Positions 52,705-60,825 of a DNA stretch of 64,000 bases are shown in pieces. Positions within the stretch are counted from its first letter, which is position 1, and the number at the start of each line of letters is the position of its first letter. The translations under genes were made by a program, and so were the position numbers. The stretch comes from Peptococcaceae bacterium BICA1-7. Its GTDB lineage: Bacteria; Bacillota; Desulfotomaculia; Desulfotomaculales; Desulfocucumaceae. The notes under the pieces were generated by a model, which saw only the letters and a program-made list of their open reading frames with translations, had not been told where the DNA came from and ran no database searches. The stretch spans positions 1 through 64,000 of the forward strand of contig JUEB01000021.1 in assembly GCA_000802095.1 (NCBI GenBank), in the 5' to 3' direction.

Positions 52705-52755
52705 TTGACTGCACCAAAAATAAGATTTATAATTAACTATGTACAATTTTATACA
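52705..52755 (+). promoter_or_regulatory. Sigma-A promoter and TetR-type operator of the tetR gene
   Basis: TTGACT (52705-52710), a 17-base spacer and TATAAT (52728-52733) form a near-consensus promoter. The expected start point falls at the inverted repeat TGTACAATTTTATACA (52740-52755), a fitting position for autorepression. Confidence 0.75.
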
Positions 52756-52790
52756 TCGTATAATTTTAGACCATGTAAAGGATGATGACA

Positions 52791-53411
52791 ATGACCTCCG
52801 GCGGTGATCGCAGCCAGACCAGATGGGACAGAAAAAAAGAGCTGACCAGGACAAAAATTATAGATATCACCATTAGTTTAATTGAAAAGCAGGGGTTCGA
52901 ACAAACGTCCATGGAGCAAATTGCCGAGGAGGCCGATTTGGCCAAGGGAACCCTTTATAACTATTTCCCCAATAAAGGTGCGGTTTTAGCAGCCTATGCC
53001 CAAAGAACCGTCCATAACTACGAGCCGGTGTGGCAGAAAATAATCGACAGTAATCCGGATACCCGCTCCAGGTTTGAGGCACTTTTGGAATTCTGCTATG
53101 AGTGGCTCCTGCATAACAAGAATTCATTCAAAATATACCTGATCAGCCGCCTTCATGATAAGGTCAGTTTATGGTCAGACCCCGAGGATCAGAGAAGCGG
53201 GATACAGGGAGTATACGAAAGTATTATCCGCCGGGGGCAGGAAGAGGGTGAAATACGGAAAGACATTACCGCAGAAGCAATGGCAGCACTGTTTCATTCC
53301 AACATGGCTGCAGTAATTATGGGCTGGCTAATGCAGGGAGAATCATTCCCTATCCGGCTTGCCCTGACTAACACCATAGATCTTTTTCTCAGCGGGTCTT
53401 TAAAAAGATAG
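52791..53411 (+). CDS. TetR-family transcriptional regulator
   Basis: A 206-residue regulator. The N-terminal helix-turn-helix reads ISLIEKQGFEQTSMEQIAEEADLAKGTLYNYFPNKGAV-like across residues 29-66 (core motif AKGTLYNYFPNK). The C-terminal helical domain is unique and binds an unknown ligand. ATG 52791 is 8 bases after AAAGGA; two earlier ATGs at 52782 and 52785 overlap that site. It is followed after 27 bases by the phosphotransferase-like gene, which it probably controls. Confidence 0.92.
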   Translation: MTSGGDRSQTRWDRKKELTRTKIIDITISLIEKQGFEQTSMEQIAEEADLAKGTLYNYFPNKGAVLAAYAQRTVHNYEPVWQKIIDSNPDTRSRFEALLEFCYEWLLHNKNSFKIYLISRLHDKVSLWSDPEDQRSGIQGVYESIIRRGQEEGEIRKDITAEAMAALFHSNMAAVIMGWLMQGESFPIRLALTNTIDLFLSGSLKR

Positions 53412-53438
53412 CCATATCAAATCCTGGGAGGGGAAAAT

Positions 53439-56099
53439 ATGGTAAACCGTGAAAGAAGTTTTTTTTTAAGCTGGGAAGACGCCTTCCTGGCTGGACCCGG
53501 TGTGGCCGGGGGCAAGGGTTGGAACCTGGGGAGACTGGATCGCTACGGGTTTAACGTCCCGGTGGGAGGTGTCCTGACCTCCGGCGCTTTTGGTGAATTT
53601 ATTGAGACCAACAGGCTGCAGGGGGAATTGGAGGCTTTATCCCGGGCGATAACTGCCGATCAGGAGATAGGCCCTGATACTTCCCTGATGCTGGAAAACT
53701 TAAGGGAAAGGATAAAAAATGGGTTCATCCCTTCCTCTGTGGAGGAGGATCTGACCCGGGGCCTGTCGGAACTGGGCCTCACTGAATGTCCGGTGGCAGT
53801 GCGTTCCTCGGCCTCGTCTGAAGACTCGGAAAAGGCATCCTTCGCCGGCATTCACGACTCCTTCCTCAATGTCATTGGCCTGGTCAACATACTGGAGGCG
53901 GTTAAGGGCTGCTTCGCCTCCTTGTGGTCAACCAGGGCGGTAGCCTACCGGAGAAAAATGAATATAGAAGATAAAGAAGTCCTCCCGGCTGTGGTTATAA
54001 TGGAAATGGTAAATGCCCGGGCAGCAGGCATTGGTTTTAGCTGTAACCCTGGGTCCGGCAGGGAGGACCATATTGTTATAAACGCCAACTACGGACTGGG
54101 GGAATCGGTGGTTGGGGGACAGGCAAACCCTGATCAGTACATACTGGACAGAACCTCTGTGCTGCCGAAAATATTGGAGAAATCCATAGGCAGCAAAAAA
54201 GTGGTAACCGTACCGGCCCCTAGCGGAGGGACCCTGATATTAACCGAAGGTGAGCTTAATCCTGAAAAATGCTCGGGCCAGGTACTGCCGGACGATGATA
54301 TTGTCAGGCTGGGAATGATCATATTAAGAGTATATGATTCCCTCGGAGAATATGAAAGGCACCAGGATGTTGAGTGGGCCTTTGATAATGAAAAGTTTTT
54401 TATTGTCCAGGCCAGGCCGGTCACGTCACTTCCCAGATATACCTACCCGGAAATAAGGGACCAGCCGGAGATTTGGTCCAATTCCAATTTAAGAGACGCA
54501 GTACCCATGGTGCTTTCCACAATACTTAACAGGATCAACTGTGATATCATAAATGCAATGATTTCAGCTCCCGGCAGGAACATCAACTACCCGGTTCTAC
54601 CGGGACTGCAGTATACCAAATCTTTCAGGGGAAGGCTCTATCTGAACATCTCCGCGCTACAGTGGGAGTTATACGATATGCTCAACATGACGCCAGGGGA
54701 AACTAACAATCATCTCGGTGGACACCAGCCGGAAATAACCATAAAAGAAAGAAAGTACGGGCCAAGAGAAAAGTGGAAGATATTCACCAGAAAAATATAC
54801 CAATTTTTATTGACATTGCATACTGACAGAAAAGCAGAGGTTTTTTTTTCAGAAATGAGAGAAGTATACGAGTTTTATAACCGTAAATTTTTGAACTCTT
54901 TAACTGATGATGAAATTATCGGCATCATAAATGATGTATGCATCGAATTTCTTAAATACGCTCCTCTAATGTCTGTATTTAATCTGGTGGCAGGAATTTC
55001 TTTGTCTGTGCTGACAAAGCTTATTGATAAGTATTTCCCCGGGGAGGGCAACGCTCTGGCCAATGCCCTGCTGGCGGGAAGGGGCGCAATCACCAGTGCC
55101 GACCAGGGATACCGGCTGATTGAAATGGCCGAGGCTGCGGAAAACGACCAGGAGGCCCGGCTATTCTTAGAAAGTAACTTTTCGTTAATGAATTCAATAT
55201 TAAGCGATAGCTCACTTTTTAAGAAAAAGTTCAAAAGCTTTTTAGAGGAATTTGGGCATCGGGGTATTTACGAGTCAGATGTAATAAATCCCCGCTGGAA
55301 TGAAGACCCCGTCTACCTGCTAAGTAACGTTAAGGAAATGATGGGAAGGATAAGCACAGCTGACTTTAGAGCCAGGCAGAAGGAAACAAGAGAAAATGCC
55401 TGGCAGTTGATAAATAATAGATGTCCCGCCCTCCGGCGGCTTGCCGTCAAGTGGTGGGTACGACAGACAGTTATTAAAAGTGGAAAAAAAGAAATGGCAA
55501 GGTCGGAAGTAGTACGGTTTCTAACTTTATTTAGGGCAGTCTGCCTGGAGGTGGGCAGAAAGTTTACCCAAAGAGGAATTATTGACTGCCGGGAGGATGT
55601 ATTCCACATTGCCCTATCGGATATGACACTAATTTTGGCCGGGCACTGGAGCGGCCAGGGGCTTAAAAATTTGGTGTCTGACAGGAAAGATAGAAGAAAG
55701 GAACTGGAGTCCCTCTCTCCGCCGGACCTAATTGTAGACGAGGTAATACATCACACAGCCCCTGTCTTAAACAAAACTTCAAGAAACTCACTGAATGGGC
55801 TGGGTGTAGCCGCCGGAAAGGCCTCCGGAAAGTCAAGAATAATCATGCACCCCAGTGAAGGACAGAAACTGGGGCATGGGGAGATACTTGTTGCCCCCTC
55901 CACCGACCCCGGCTGGACTCCTCTATTTTTAAAGGCAGCAGGCATAGTGATGGAAACCGGAGGTTTCCTTTCCCACGGGGCCATCGTGGCCCGGGAGTAT
56001 GGCATACCGGCGGTGGTCAATATACCGGGTGTTTTGAGGGCAGTGCCCGACGGGAGTGAAATTACCGTAGACGGTGATGGTGGCAAAGTTATTATTTAA
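53439..56099 (+). CDS. PEP-synthase-type / rifampicin-phosphotransferase-like protein
   Basis: An 886-residue protein with an ATP-grasp half (GGKGWNLGRLDRYGFNVPVG, AVRSSASSEDSEKASFAGIHD, GLGESVVGGQANPDQYILD) and a C-terminal swivelling His domain (VAPSTDPGWTPLF, then GGFLSHGAIVAREYGIPAVV with the phospho-His). The central 350-760 region is unlike PEP synthase and is in the place of the substrate domain of rifampicin phosphotransferases. Such enzymes transfer phosphate from ATP through the His to a bound molecule. The TetR gene upstream suggests a small-molecule-induced system. Rifamycin as substrate is not shown. AGGGG precedes ATG 53439. Confidence 0.82.
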   Translation: MVNRERSFFLSWEDAFLAGPGVAGGKGWNLGRLDRYGFNVPVGGVLTSGAFGEFIETNRLQGELEALSRAITADQEIGPDTSLMLENLRERIKNGFIPSSVEEDLTRGLSELGLTECPVAVRSSASSEDSEKASFAGIHDSFLNVIGLVNILEAVKGCFASLWSTRAVAYRRKMNIEDKEVLPAVVIMEMVNARAAGIGFSCNPGSGREDHIVINANYGLGESVVGGQANPDQYILDRTSVLPKILEKSIGSKKVVTVPAPSGGTLILTEGELNPEKCSGQVLPDDDIVRLGMIILRVYDSLGEYERHQDVEWAFDNEKFFIVQARPVTSLPRYTYPEIRDQPEIWSNSNLRDAVPMVLSTILNRINCDIINAMISAPGRNINYPVLPGLQYTKSFRGRLYLNISALQWELYDMLNMTPGETNNHLGGHQPEITIKERKYGPREKWKIFTRKIYQFLLTLHTDRKAEVFFSEMREVYEFYNRKFLNSLTDDEIIGIINDVCIEFLKYAPLMSVFNLVAGISLSVLTKLIDKYFPGEGNALANALLAGRGAITSADQGYRLIEMAEAAENDQEARLFLESNFSLMNSILSDSSLFKKKFKSFLEEFGHRGIYESDVINPRWNEDPVYLLSNVKEMMGRISTADFRARQKETRENAWQLINNRCPALRRLAVKWWVRQTVIKSGKKEMARSEVVRFLTLFRAVCLEVGRKFTQRGIIDCREDVFHIALSDMTLILAGHWSGQGLKNLVSDRKDRRKELESLSPPDLIVDEVIHHTAPVLNKTSRNSLNGLGVAAGKASGKSRIIMHPSEGQKLGHGEILVAPSTDPGWTPLFLKAAGIVMETGGFLSHGAIVAREYGIPAVVNIPGVLRAVPDGSEITVDGDGGKVII

Positions 56100-56123
56100 A
56101 AATCATTTAATCCAGTCTATTGA

Positions 56124-56152
56124 AAAGGATTAGGCCATCTGCCTAATCCTTT
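56124..56152. terminator. Bidirectional terminator between the phosphotransferase and rsgI
   Basis: AAAGGATTAGGC (56124-56135) pairs with GCCTAATCCTTT (56141-56152). It overlaps the last codons of rsgI. Confidence 0.85.
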
Positions 56153-57381
56153 GACTTATCCTTGCCACTACCACCTTTATCGCTTCCACCCCTGTCAGAG
56201 CCTCCCTTTCCGTCAGCTCCGCCATTACCCCCGGAAACGGCGCTGCCGGAGGAGTCATGACCTTTGTCACTGCTCCCCCGGTTTCCTCCGGTATCTTTAT
56301 CTCCCTGCCCGTTCTTATTCCCTCCGGACATATCCTTTCCCTTATCCTGTTTATCTCCTGAATTTCCCTTCCGGGAACCGCCTCCGCTGCCATACCGGGA
56401 GTCCTGCCTATCCTCTCCTGCTTCCCGACTATACCCGCCGGAGTTATTGTCTTTTCCTTTATCCCGGTCCGGCAGGCTGGTTTTATTATTCCCTCCCACC
56501 GGTTTGACCCCGCCGCCGGGCTTCTCTGCACTTCCGTCCGGCCTGCTGTCCGGCTTTTTGCTTTTTCCGTATTCACCCATATTTTCAGCTGCCCCCGGGA
56601 GCTGGTATTGATCCCTGATTCTATCTTTCCAATGGCCCGGTGGACTCTTTTCTATCTCACTTACCTTTATCCTCTGTTCCTTTTCTATCAGGCGTATACT
56701 TTTATTTTTAAAGTCACCAGGACTGACGTCAGCGCCCTTCTCCCGGGCACTAAGGTACAGCATATACCTCCCGGTGGACATCCCTGCCTTTCCGGCCTCT
56801 TCCCTGACCTCCGGCGGCGCTTCCAGAACGGCCACCTCGGCCTGTATATTTTTACCTTGCAAAGAAGCGTCAATAGACTCCCTTACCATTGCCTCAATTA
56901 CCGGGGCATCTGTTTTGCTTTCAGGAACCACCGAAGACATAACCACATTTTCTTCCCCGGGCAGTATATATTTTTTATCCAGGGCCGCCAAGACAAGGTC
57001 CTCCACCGCCTCCCGGATATCCTTACCCTCCAAGTCCATTCCGTCTACAAGATTTTTTCCGTCATCATTTAAGGGATTCACCCCCCGCACTACGCTGTTT
57101 TTGTCCAGAGCCATCTCCACCGAGGGGTTTATATCCAGGCAAACATAAGCGGCCACCGCCGGCAGCGTCCAGAATTTCCACAGACCCGCGGTAAAGATAA
57201 TAAACGCCAGACAGGCCGCCGCCAGGGCATACCTGTATAATCCCGGTCTGCTTTCCGGCAGCATTATCTCCTGCCCGGCCCTGAAATTTCCACTCATCCT
57301 TAGTTTCCGGAAGTCCCCTCCGGAAGTAATCACGGTGCAGTATTTCTTATTCACTTCCAGAATAATGGCTTTTTGACTCAC
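56143..57381 (-). CDS. rsgI: RsgI-like anti-sigma-I factor with disordered extracellular tail
   Basis: A 412-residue membrane protein. Residues 1-45 are the cytoplasmic RsgI N-terminal domain (AIILEVNKKYCTVITSGGDF), a single helix lies near 50-78, and the extracellular RsgI core has AAYVCLDINPSVEMALDKNS and VRGVNPLNDDGKNL. The last 150 residues are a low-complexity Gly/Ser/Lys/Asp tail (SDKGGSDRGGSDKGGSG). The start is GTG 57381, coupled to sigI. RsgI holds SigI inactive until regulated cleavage. The tail replaces the sugar-binding modules seen in some clostridia. Confidence 0.92.
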   Translation of the reverse strand: MSQKAIILEVNKKYCTVITSGGDFRKLRMSGNFRAGQEIMLPESRPGLYRYALAAACLAFIIFTAGLWKFWTLPAVAAYVCLDINPSVEMALDKNSVVRGVNPLNDDGKNLVDGMDLEGKDIREAVEDLVLAALDKKYILPGEENVVMSSVVPESKTDAPVIEAMVRESIDASLQGKNIQAEVAVLEAPPEVREEAGKAGMSTGRYMLYLSAREKGADVSPGDFKNKSIRLIEKEQRIKVSEIEKSPPGHWKDRIRDQYQLPGAAENMGEYGKSKKPDSRPDGSAEKPGGGVKPVGGNNKTSLPDRDKGKDNNSGGYSREAGEDRQDSRYGSGGGSRKGNSGDKQDKGKDMSGGNKNGQGDKDTGGNRGSSDKGHDSSGSAVSGGNGGADGKGGSDRGGSDKGGSGKDKSKD

Positions 57382-57384
57382 CTG

Positions 57385-58113
57385 TTAGGACTCCTTTCCC
57401 GGCAGCCTGATGAATGAGCACAGATACAGGAATTCTTCACAATACCGCCATATAATAGAGGTGGCAATTATATATTTCCTGCCCCTCTCAATAATCTTTA
57501 TATTTACCTCCGCCTGGCGTGTGAGGGCCAGAACAGGCACCTTTCCGGTATTCATCAGCTGTGCGAAAAGCTGCTCATCGACGGCCAGCACACGGGCCAC
57601 TCTCAGCAGTGTTGCCCGGGCATCCCTGTGCCTGGGAGAGCACCTTACCAGGTCATCAAAAGTTATTCCAAACTGGCCGATAACCTTTTTATATTCAGAA
57701 ATTTCTTCTTCCCTTTCCCTGGCCGACTCCTGGTCAATATAAATTTCCCAGGCCCTGGACAGCTCAAGGGCTGACAGGTCACGACCCTCGGTATCGTCCA
57801 GGGATCCCCCGCCGGCGGCTGTGTGCCGGGACTGTTTTCTGGTATAATCCATCAGCCTGCTCTTTATAATGAGCCTGGCAAAAGCAGGAAAGGGAACTCC
57901 CCTTTGCTCATCATATCGGTCAATGGCCTCATTAAAGGCTAACAGGCCTATGCTCAACTCGTCATCCCGGCCCCACTCCAGGCCCCGGCCGCAATATTTA
58001 CTGGCCGCACGGGCTATAAATGGACTGAATTCGGCAATAAGGTCCTCCCTGGACTGGCAGTTCCCGCTCCGAATTGAAGCCAGCATATTTTCTAAAATGT
58101 TTTCCGGAAGCAC
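57385..58113 (-). CDS. sigI: RNA polymerase sigma factor SigI
   Basis: A 242-residue sigma-70-family factor with region 2 IAEFSPFIARAASKYCGRGL, DDELSIGLLAFNEAIDRYD and FPAFARLIIKSRLMDYTRK. The SigI-type C-terminal domain contains GITFDDLVRCSPRHRDARATL. GTG 58113 is the start. The rsgI gene begins 4 bases after its stop, so sigma and anti-sigma are made together. SigI answers heat or envelope/polysaccharide cues in relatives. Confidence 0.95.
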   Translation of the reverse strand: MLPENILENMLASIRSGNCQSREDLIAEFSPFIARAASKYCGRGLEWGRDDELSIGLLAFNEAIDRYDEQRGVPFPAFARLIIKSRLMDYTRKQSRHTAAGGGSLDDTEGRDLSALELSRAWEIYIDQESAREREEEISEYKKVIGQFGITFDDLVRCSPRHRDARATLLRVARVLAVDEQLFAQLMNTGKVPVLALTRQAEVNIKIIERGRKYIIATSIIWRYCEEFLYLCSFIRLPGKES

Positions 58114-58170
58114 CTTTTCACTTCCCTTCGGCCCCGCCTGCCCCTTAGGTGCCCCCGCCTTAAATTCTTA

Positions 58171-58197
58171 TACGGAAGCGCACTGTGTTTTATGGGG
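58171..58197 (-). promoter_or_regulatory. Possible SigI-type promoter of sigI
   Basis: On the minus strand CCCCA (58197-58193) and CGTA (58174-58171) are 18 bases apart, resembling the C-rich -35 and CGWA -10 described for SigI promoters. Autoregulation of sigI is the rule in relatives. The match is short, so this is tentative. Confidence 0.35.
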
Positions 58198-58280
58198 ACT
58201 TACAAAAATATAAAAACAGGGGCTATATCCCTGTTTTTTCGACAAATATTCCAGTCATCCTCCTTTTTTGGAAAATACCA

Positions 58281-59243
58281 TCAAAACTTTTGTCTGTCGT
58301 ATGGAGGTTTGGCGCTGCATACACCGGAATCTCCTCCTTGCAGGGATTGTTCTATGCCGCAGGTACAGCATTCCCCGCTTATAGGCCGGCAGGGCTCTGG
58401 GTGGATTAATACGCTCACCCCGGGAAGCCTGCTGGATATGTCCTTTTCAATGGCGTCGCAGAGCTGATGGGTCCGTGCTATAACCTGGTCCCTGGGTACA
58501 ACCAGGTGCAGGTCAACATGACAGTCCCGGCCTGACCTGCGGCTCCTCAAAGCGTGATACTGCACGTACTCCTCCCCGTACCGGGCAAGCACTTCCTTTA
58601 TAATTTCCTCCTCCGCGCCGGAAAGCTTCACATCCACTATTCCCCCTGCCGACTTCTTAAGGTGACCGTATCCCTCATACAGAAGTACCACAGCCACCAG
58701 CAGAGTCAATACCGCATCGATAACAGCCAGCCCGGTGAGCCTCATGGCGGCCAGTCCCAGGCAGATGACCAGGGAGGAGCTGGCGTTGACCAGCAGGTGC
58801 CTGCAGTCCTCCCGCAAAGCTGGCGAGGCACTCCTCCGGTAAGCCCCGGCCAGCATGGCTGATACCGGAAAGCTTACCAGGGCGGACACTCCCATCACTG
58901 CTATGCCCAGATCAGTACGCAGTACAGCCAGACCGGGTGATAGAATTCCCCGCACCCCGAAATTTATTATTACACCGGCCGCAATTAGAATAAGGGCCGC
59001 CTCAATAAGGGCTGCCAGATTTTCATATTTTCCATGGCCGTAATGGTGGTCTTCATCGGCAGGCTTGCTTGATTGGCTGACTGATGAGTAGGCCAGCACA
59101 GAGGCCAGTAGATCAAGTCCCGAGTGTATGCCGCTGGCAAATACACTGGCCGACCCCATGGCTGTGCCGGCTACAATTTTGCCCAGCGCCAGGGCGGCGC
59201 TGGTAATGACTGAAATGCCGGCAATATTTATCTTCTGATCCAT
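58281..59243 (-). CDS. Cation diffusion facilitator transporter
   Basis: A 320-residue CDF protein with six hydrophobic helices. The first metal-site helix reads SGIHSGLDLLAS (His-Ser-x-x-Asp type), and the loop DEDHHYGHGKYENLAAL is the family signature. In the fifth helix the usual HxxxD is HLLVN, i.e. Asn replaces Asp. The C-terminal domain ends in a Cys-rich tail (ISGECCTCGIEQ...GVC). It probably exports a divalent cation such as zinc, iron or manganese; the altered second site leaves selectivity open. Confidence 0.92.
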   Translation of the reverse strand: MDQKINIAGISVITSAALALGKIVAGTAMGSASVFASGIHSGLDLLASVLAYSSVSQSSKPADEDHHYGHGKYENLAALIEAALILIAAGVIINFGVRGILSPGLAVLRTDLGIAVMGVSALVSFPVSAMLAGAYRRSASPALREDCRHLLVNASSSLVICLGLAAMRLTGLAVIDAVLTLLVAVVLLYEGYGHLKKSAGGIVDVKLSGAEEEIIKEVLARYGEEYVQYHALRSRRSGRDCHVDLHLVVPRDQVIARTHQLCDAIEKDISSRLPGVSVLIHPEPCRPISGECCTCGIEQSLQGGDSGVCSAKPPYDRQKF

Positions 59244-59364
59244 GACCCCACCTCTTTCGCCGTTTTAATACGGCCAGAGCAGCACACATTTTCTGCGCTT
59301 AATACTTTATAACATGTAGAATCTGTCCTGATCAAGAAAAGAATTATAAGCTATATATAACAGA

Positions 59365-59547
59365 TAGGCTTTTGGGTAATACCTCCGGTCAGGAGACAGA
59401 ATACAGGAGACAGGAGTTTCACAGACGGTACAGAAGTTTTTATAGCCCCTAATAGAGCCTTTTTACCTTATAAGGAATGCCCAAACCATTCTGGCTCCTG
59501 TCTCCTGACTTCTGTCTCCCGACCGCAGAGGTTTTTCAGTATGAGCA
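59365..59547. repeat. Dispersed heptad repeat element, two inverted arms
   Basis: Left arm TACCTCCGGTCAGGAGACAG and right arm CTCCTGTCTCCTGACTTC with GACCGCAGAGG and TTTCAGTATGAGCATT. The centre CCTTATAAGGAATGCCC matches the other copies. It ends at the TraR-type gene's stop. Confidence 0.75.
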
Positions 59548-60255
59548 TTATTCAGGATTTTGCTGAAAGCCAACGTCTATAGCCTCCCGGGGTGAATCCT
59601 CATCGTCAGTGCTCCGGAAATTCTGGTAGATGACTCCATCCTCTCCCACCTCGTAAGGTATATTATCAATCCTTTCCACCGACCCCCTCCGGTCTTCTTC
59701 CTCAAGCTCACCCCCGCCGTAGTACGATCCGGCCTGGGACCTTACCGCGTGCTCATTCCAGCGGGAAACCTCCTGAAAGGAATCCTCCCAATCGAATTCC
59801 ACATTATTTAATTCATCTATAAAAGGTCTGGCCCATATATCCTCCAGCACCTCTTCCTCCACCGGCCTGTTTTCTGTCCTGGGCACCATTTCATCACCCT
59901 TTTTGCAGTCCAGGCAAAGGGTGGTGTAAGGCACAGCCTCCAGCCTTTTTAGAGAAATTTCCTTCCCGCACACATCGCACCGGCCATAATCACCCCTCTC
60001 CATCTTTTCCAGGGCATCGTCGATGGCGCTGACCATGTGCAGCGAGTCCTCCCGGAGGCAAAAGTCCTTGCTGCGCTCAAATACCTCACTGCCCACATCC
60101 CCCGGGTGATTGTCATAAAGAGAAAGCTCGCCTATGGAGTCTCTTAAGGGCTCGTGCAGCCCTCCCTGGTCTATTCCTTTAATTCTGTCCATAATATGTT
60201 CTTTTTCATCCAAAAGCCTTTGCTTTAATTCCTGTTTCTTATCTTCTGACAGCAT
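59548..60255 (-). CDS. TraR/DksA C4-type zinc-finger protein (YteA-like)
   Basis: A 235-residue protein. An N-terminal helical hairpin (KQELKQRLLDEKEHIMDRI, then DALEKMERGDYGRCDVCG) is followed by the C4 finger CDVCGKEI and LCLDCKKG, and then an acidic tail of about 100 residues. This matches the YteA-type family of spore-forming Firmicutes. DksA relatives act on RNA polymerase, but the role of YteA is not established. Confidence 0.88.
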   Translation of the reverse strand: MLSEDKKQELKQRLLDEKEHIMDRIKGIDQGGLHEPLRDSIGELSLYDNHPGDVGSEVFERSKDFCLREDSLHMVSAIDDALEKMERGDYGRCDVCGKEISLKRLEAVPYTTLCLDCKKGDEMVPRTENRPVEEEVLEDIWARPFIDELNNVEFDWEDSFQEVSRWNEHAVRSQAGSYYGGGELEEEDRRGSVERIDNIPYEVGEDGVIYQNFRSTDDEDSPREAIDVGFQQNPE

Positions 60256-60282
60256 CTGCTACCTCCGGGGAGCATATTTTGA

Positions 60283-60591
60283 TCAATATGTTTTTGCTTT
60301 TAGCTGCTGCTGGACAATTTCTACAATGTCGGCTATTATGCCGCCTATCACGGGAATGTTTAAGGCCACCAGCTTTTGCATAAAAATTAAGGCCAGGGCG
60401 CCCAGTATGGCGAAGCCTATAGCTATTCCCAGTCCCCGGGCTATACCTGATATAAGATTAATCCACAGGAGACGCCAGGGGCTGTTTAATAGATTTACGT
60501 ACTCCGCCAGCTTCATTTTTTCCATGTTCATGGAAAGCTCGGCAACTTTTCTGCGCAGCGCATCCATCAATTCTTCCTCACGGTTATCCAA
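60283..60591 (-). CDS. DUF5665-type small membrane protein
   Basis: A 102-residue protein: a charged helical start (REEELMDALRRKVAELSM), the motif LAEYVNLLNSPWRLLWINLI, one long hydrophobic segment (GLGIAIGFAILGALALIFM) and a second shorter one (IPVIGGIIADIV). The family is common in Firmicutes with unknown function. The gene lies 27 bases before the TraR-type gene on the same strand. Confidence 0.75.
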   Translation of the reverse strand: MDNREEELMDALRRKVAELSMNMEKMKLAEYVNLLNSPWRLLWINLISGIARGLGIAIGFAILGALALIFMQKLVALNIPVIGGIIADIVEIVQQQLKAKTY

Positions 60592-60659
60592 AACCAGACC
60601 TCCTGAAACCTATTTTTCCACAATTACAGCAAAAAAAACGTAAAACTTATTCATGACTG

Positions 60660-60825
60660 ACGACTTTTAGGGACAGCTATCAGCTATCAGCCGTCAGCAG
60701 TCAGTAATCACATTACCCACGGCTCATGGCTGACAGCTAAAAAAGATGCCGCCGGTACTCCGGCGGCATCTATCTGCTTTTTCTGAAAGCTGATAACTGA
60801 TGGCTGATGGCTGACAGCTATACTA
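60660..60825. repeat. CAGCTATCAGC-family repeat around the secF terminator
   Basis: Left arm CAGCTATCAGCTATCAGCC (60673) and right arm GATGGCTGATGGCTGACAGC (60800) are tandem heptads in opposite orientation. They bracket the terminator hairpin at 60745-60770. Related units lie at 29862 and 29969. Confidence 0.75.
60745..60770 (-). terminator. Terminator of the yajC–secDF operon
   Basis: GATGCCGCCGG pairs with CCGGCGGCATC around TACT; the minus-strand tail is TTTTTT. Confidence 0.9.

Noticed and set aside
52532-52717. 61-codon minus-strand ORF upstream of ecfT
   Set aside because: No ribosome site; it crosses the 13-bp inverted repeat and the tetR promoter.
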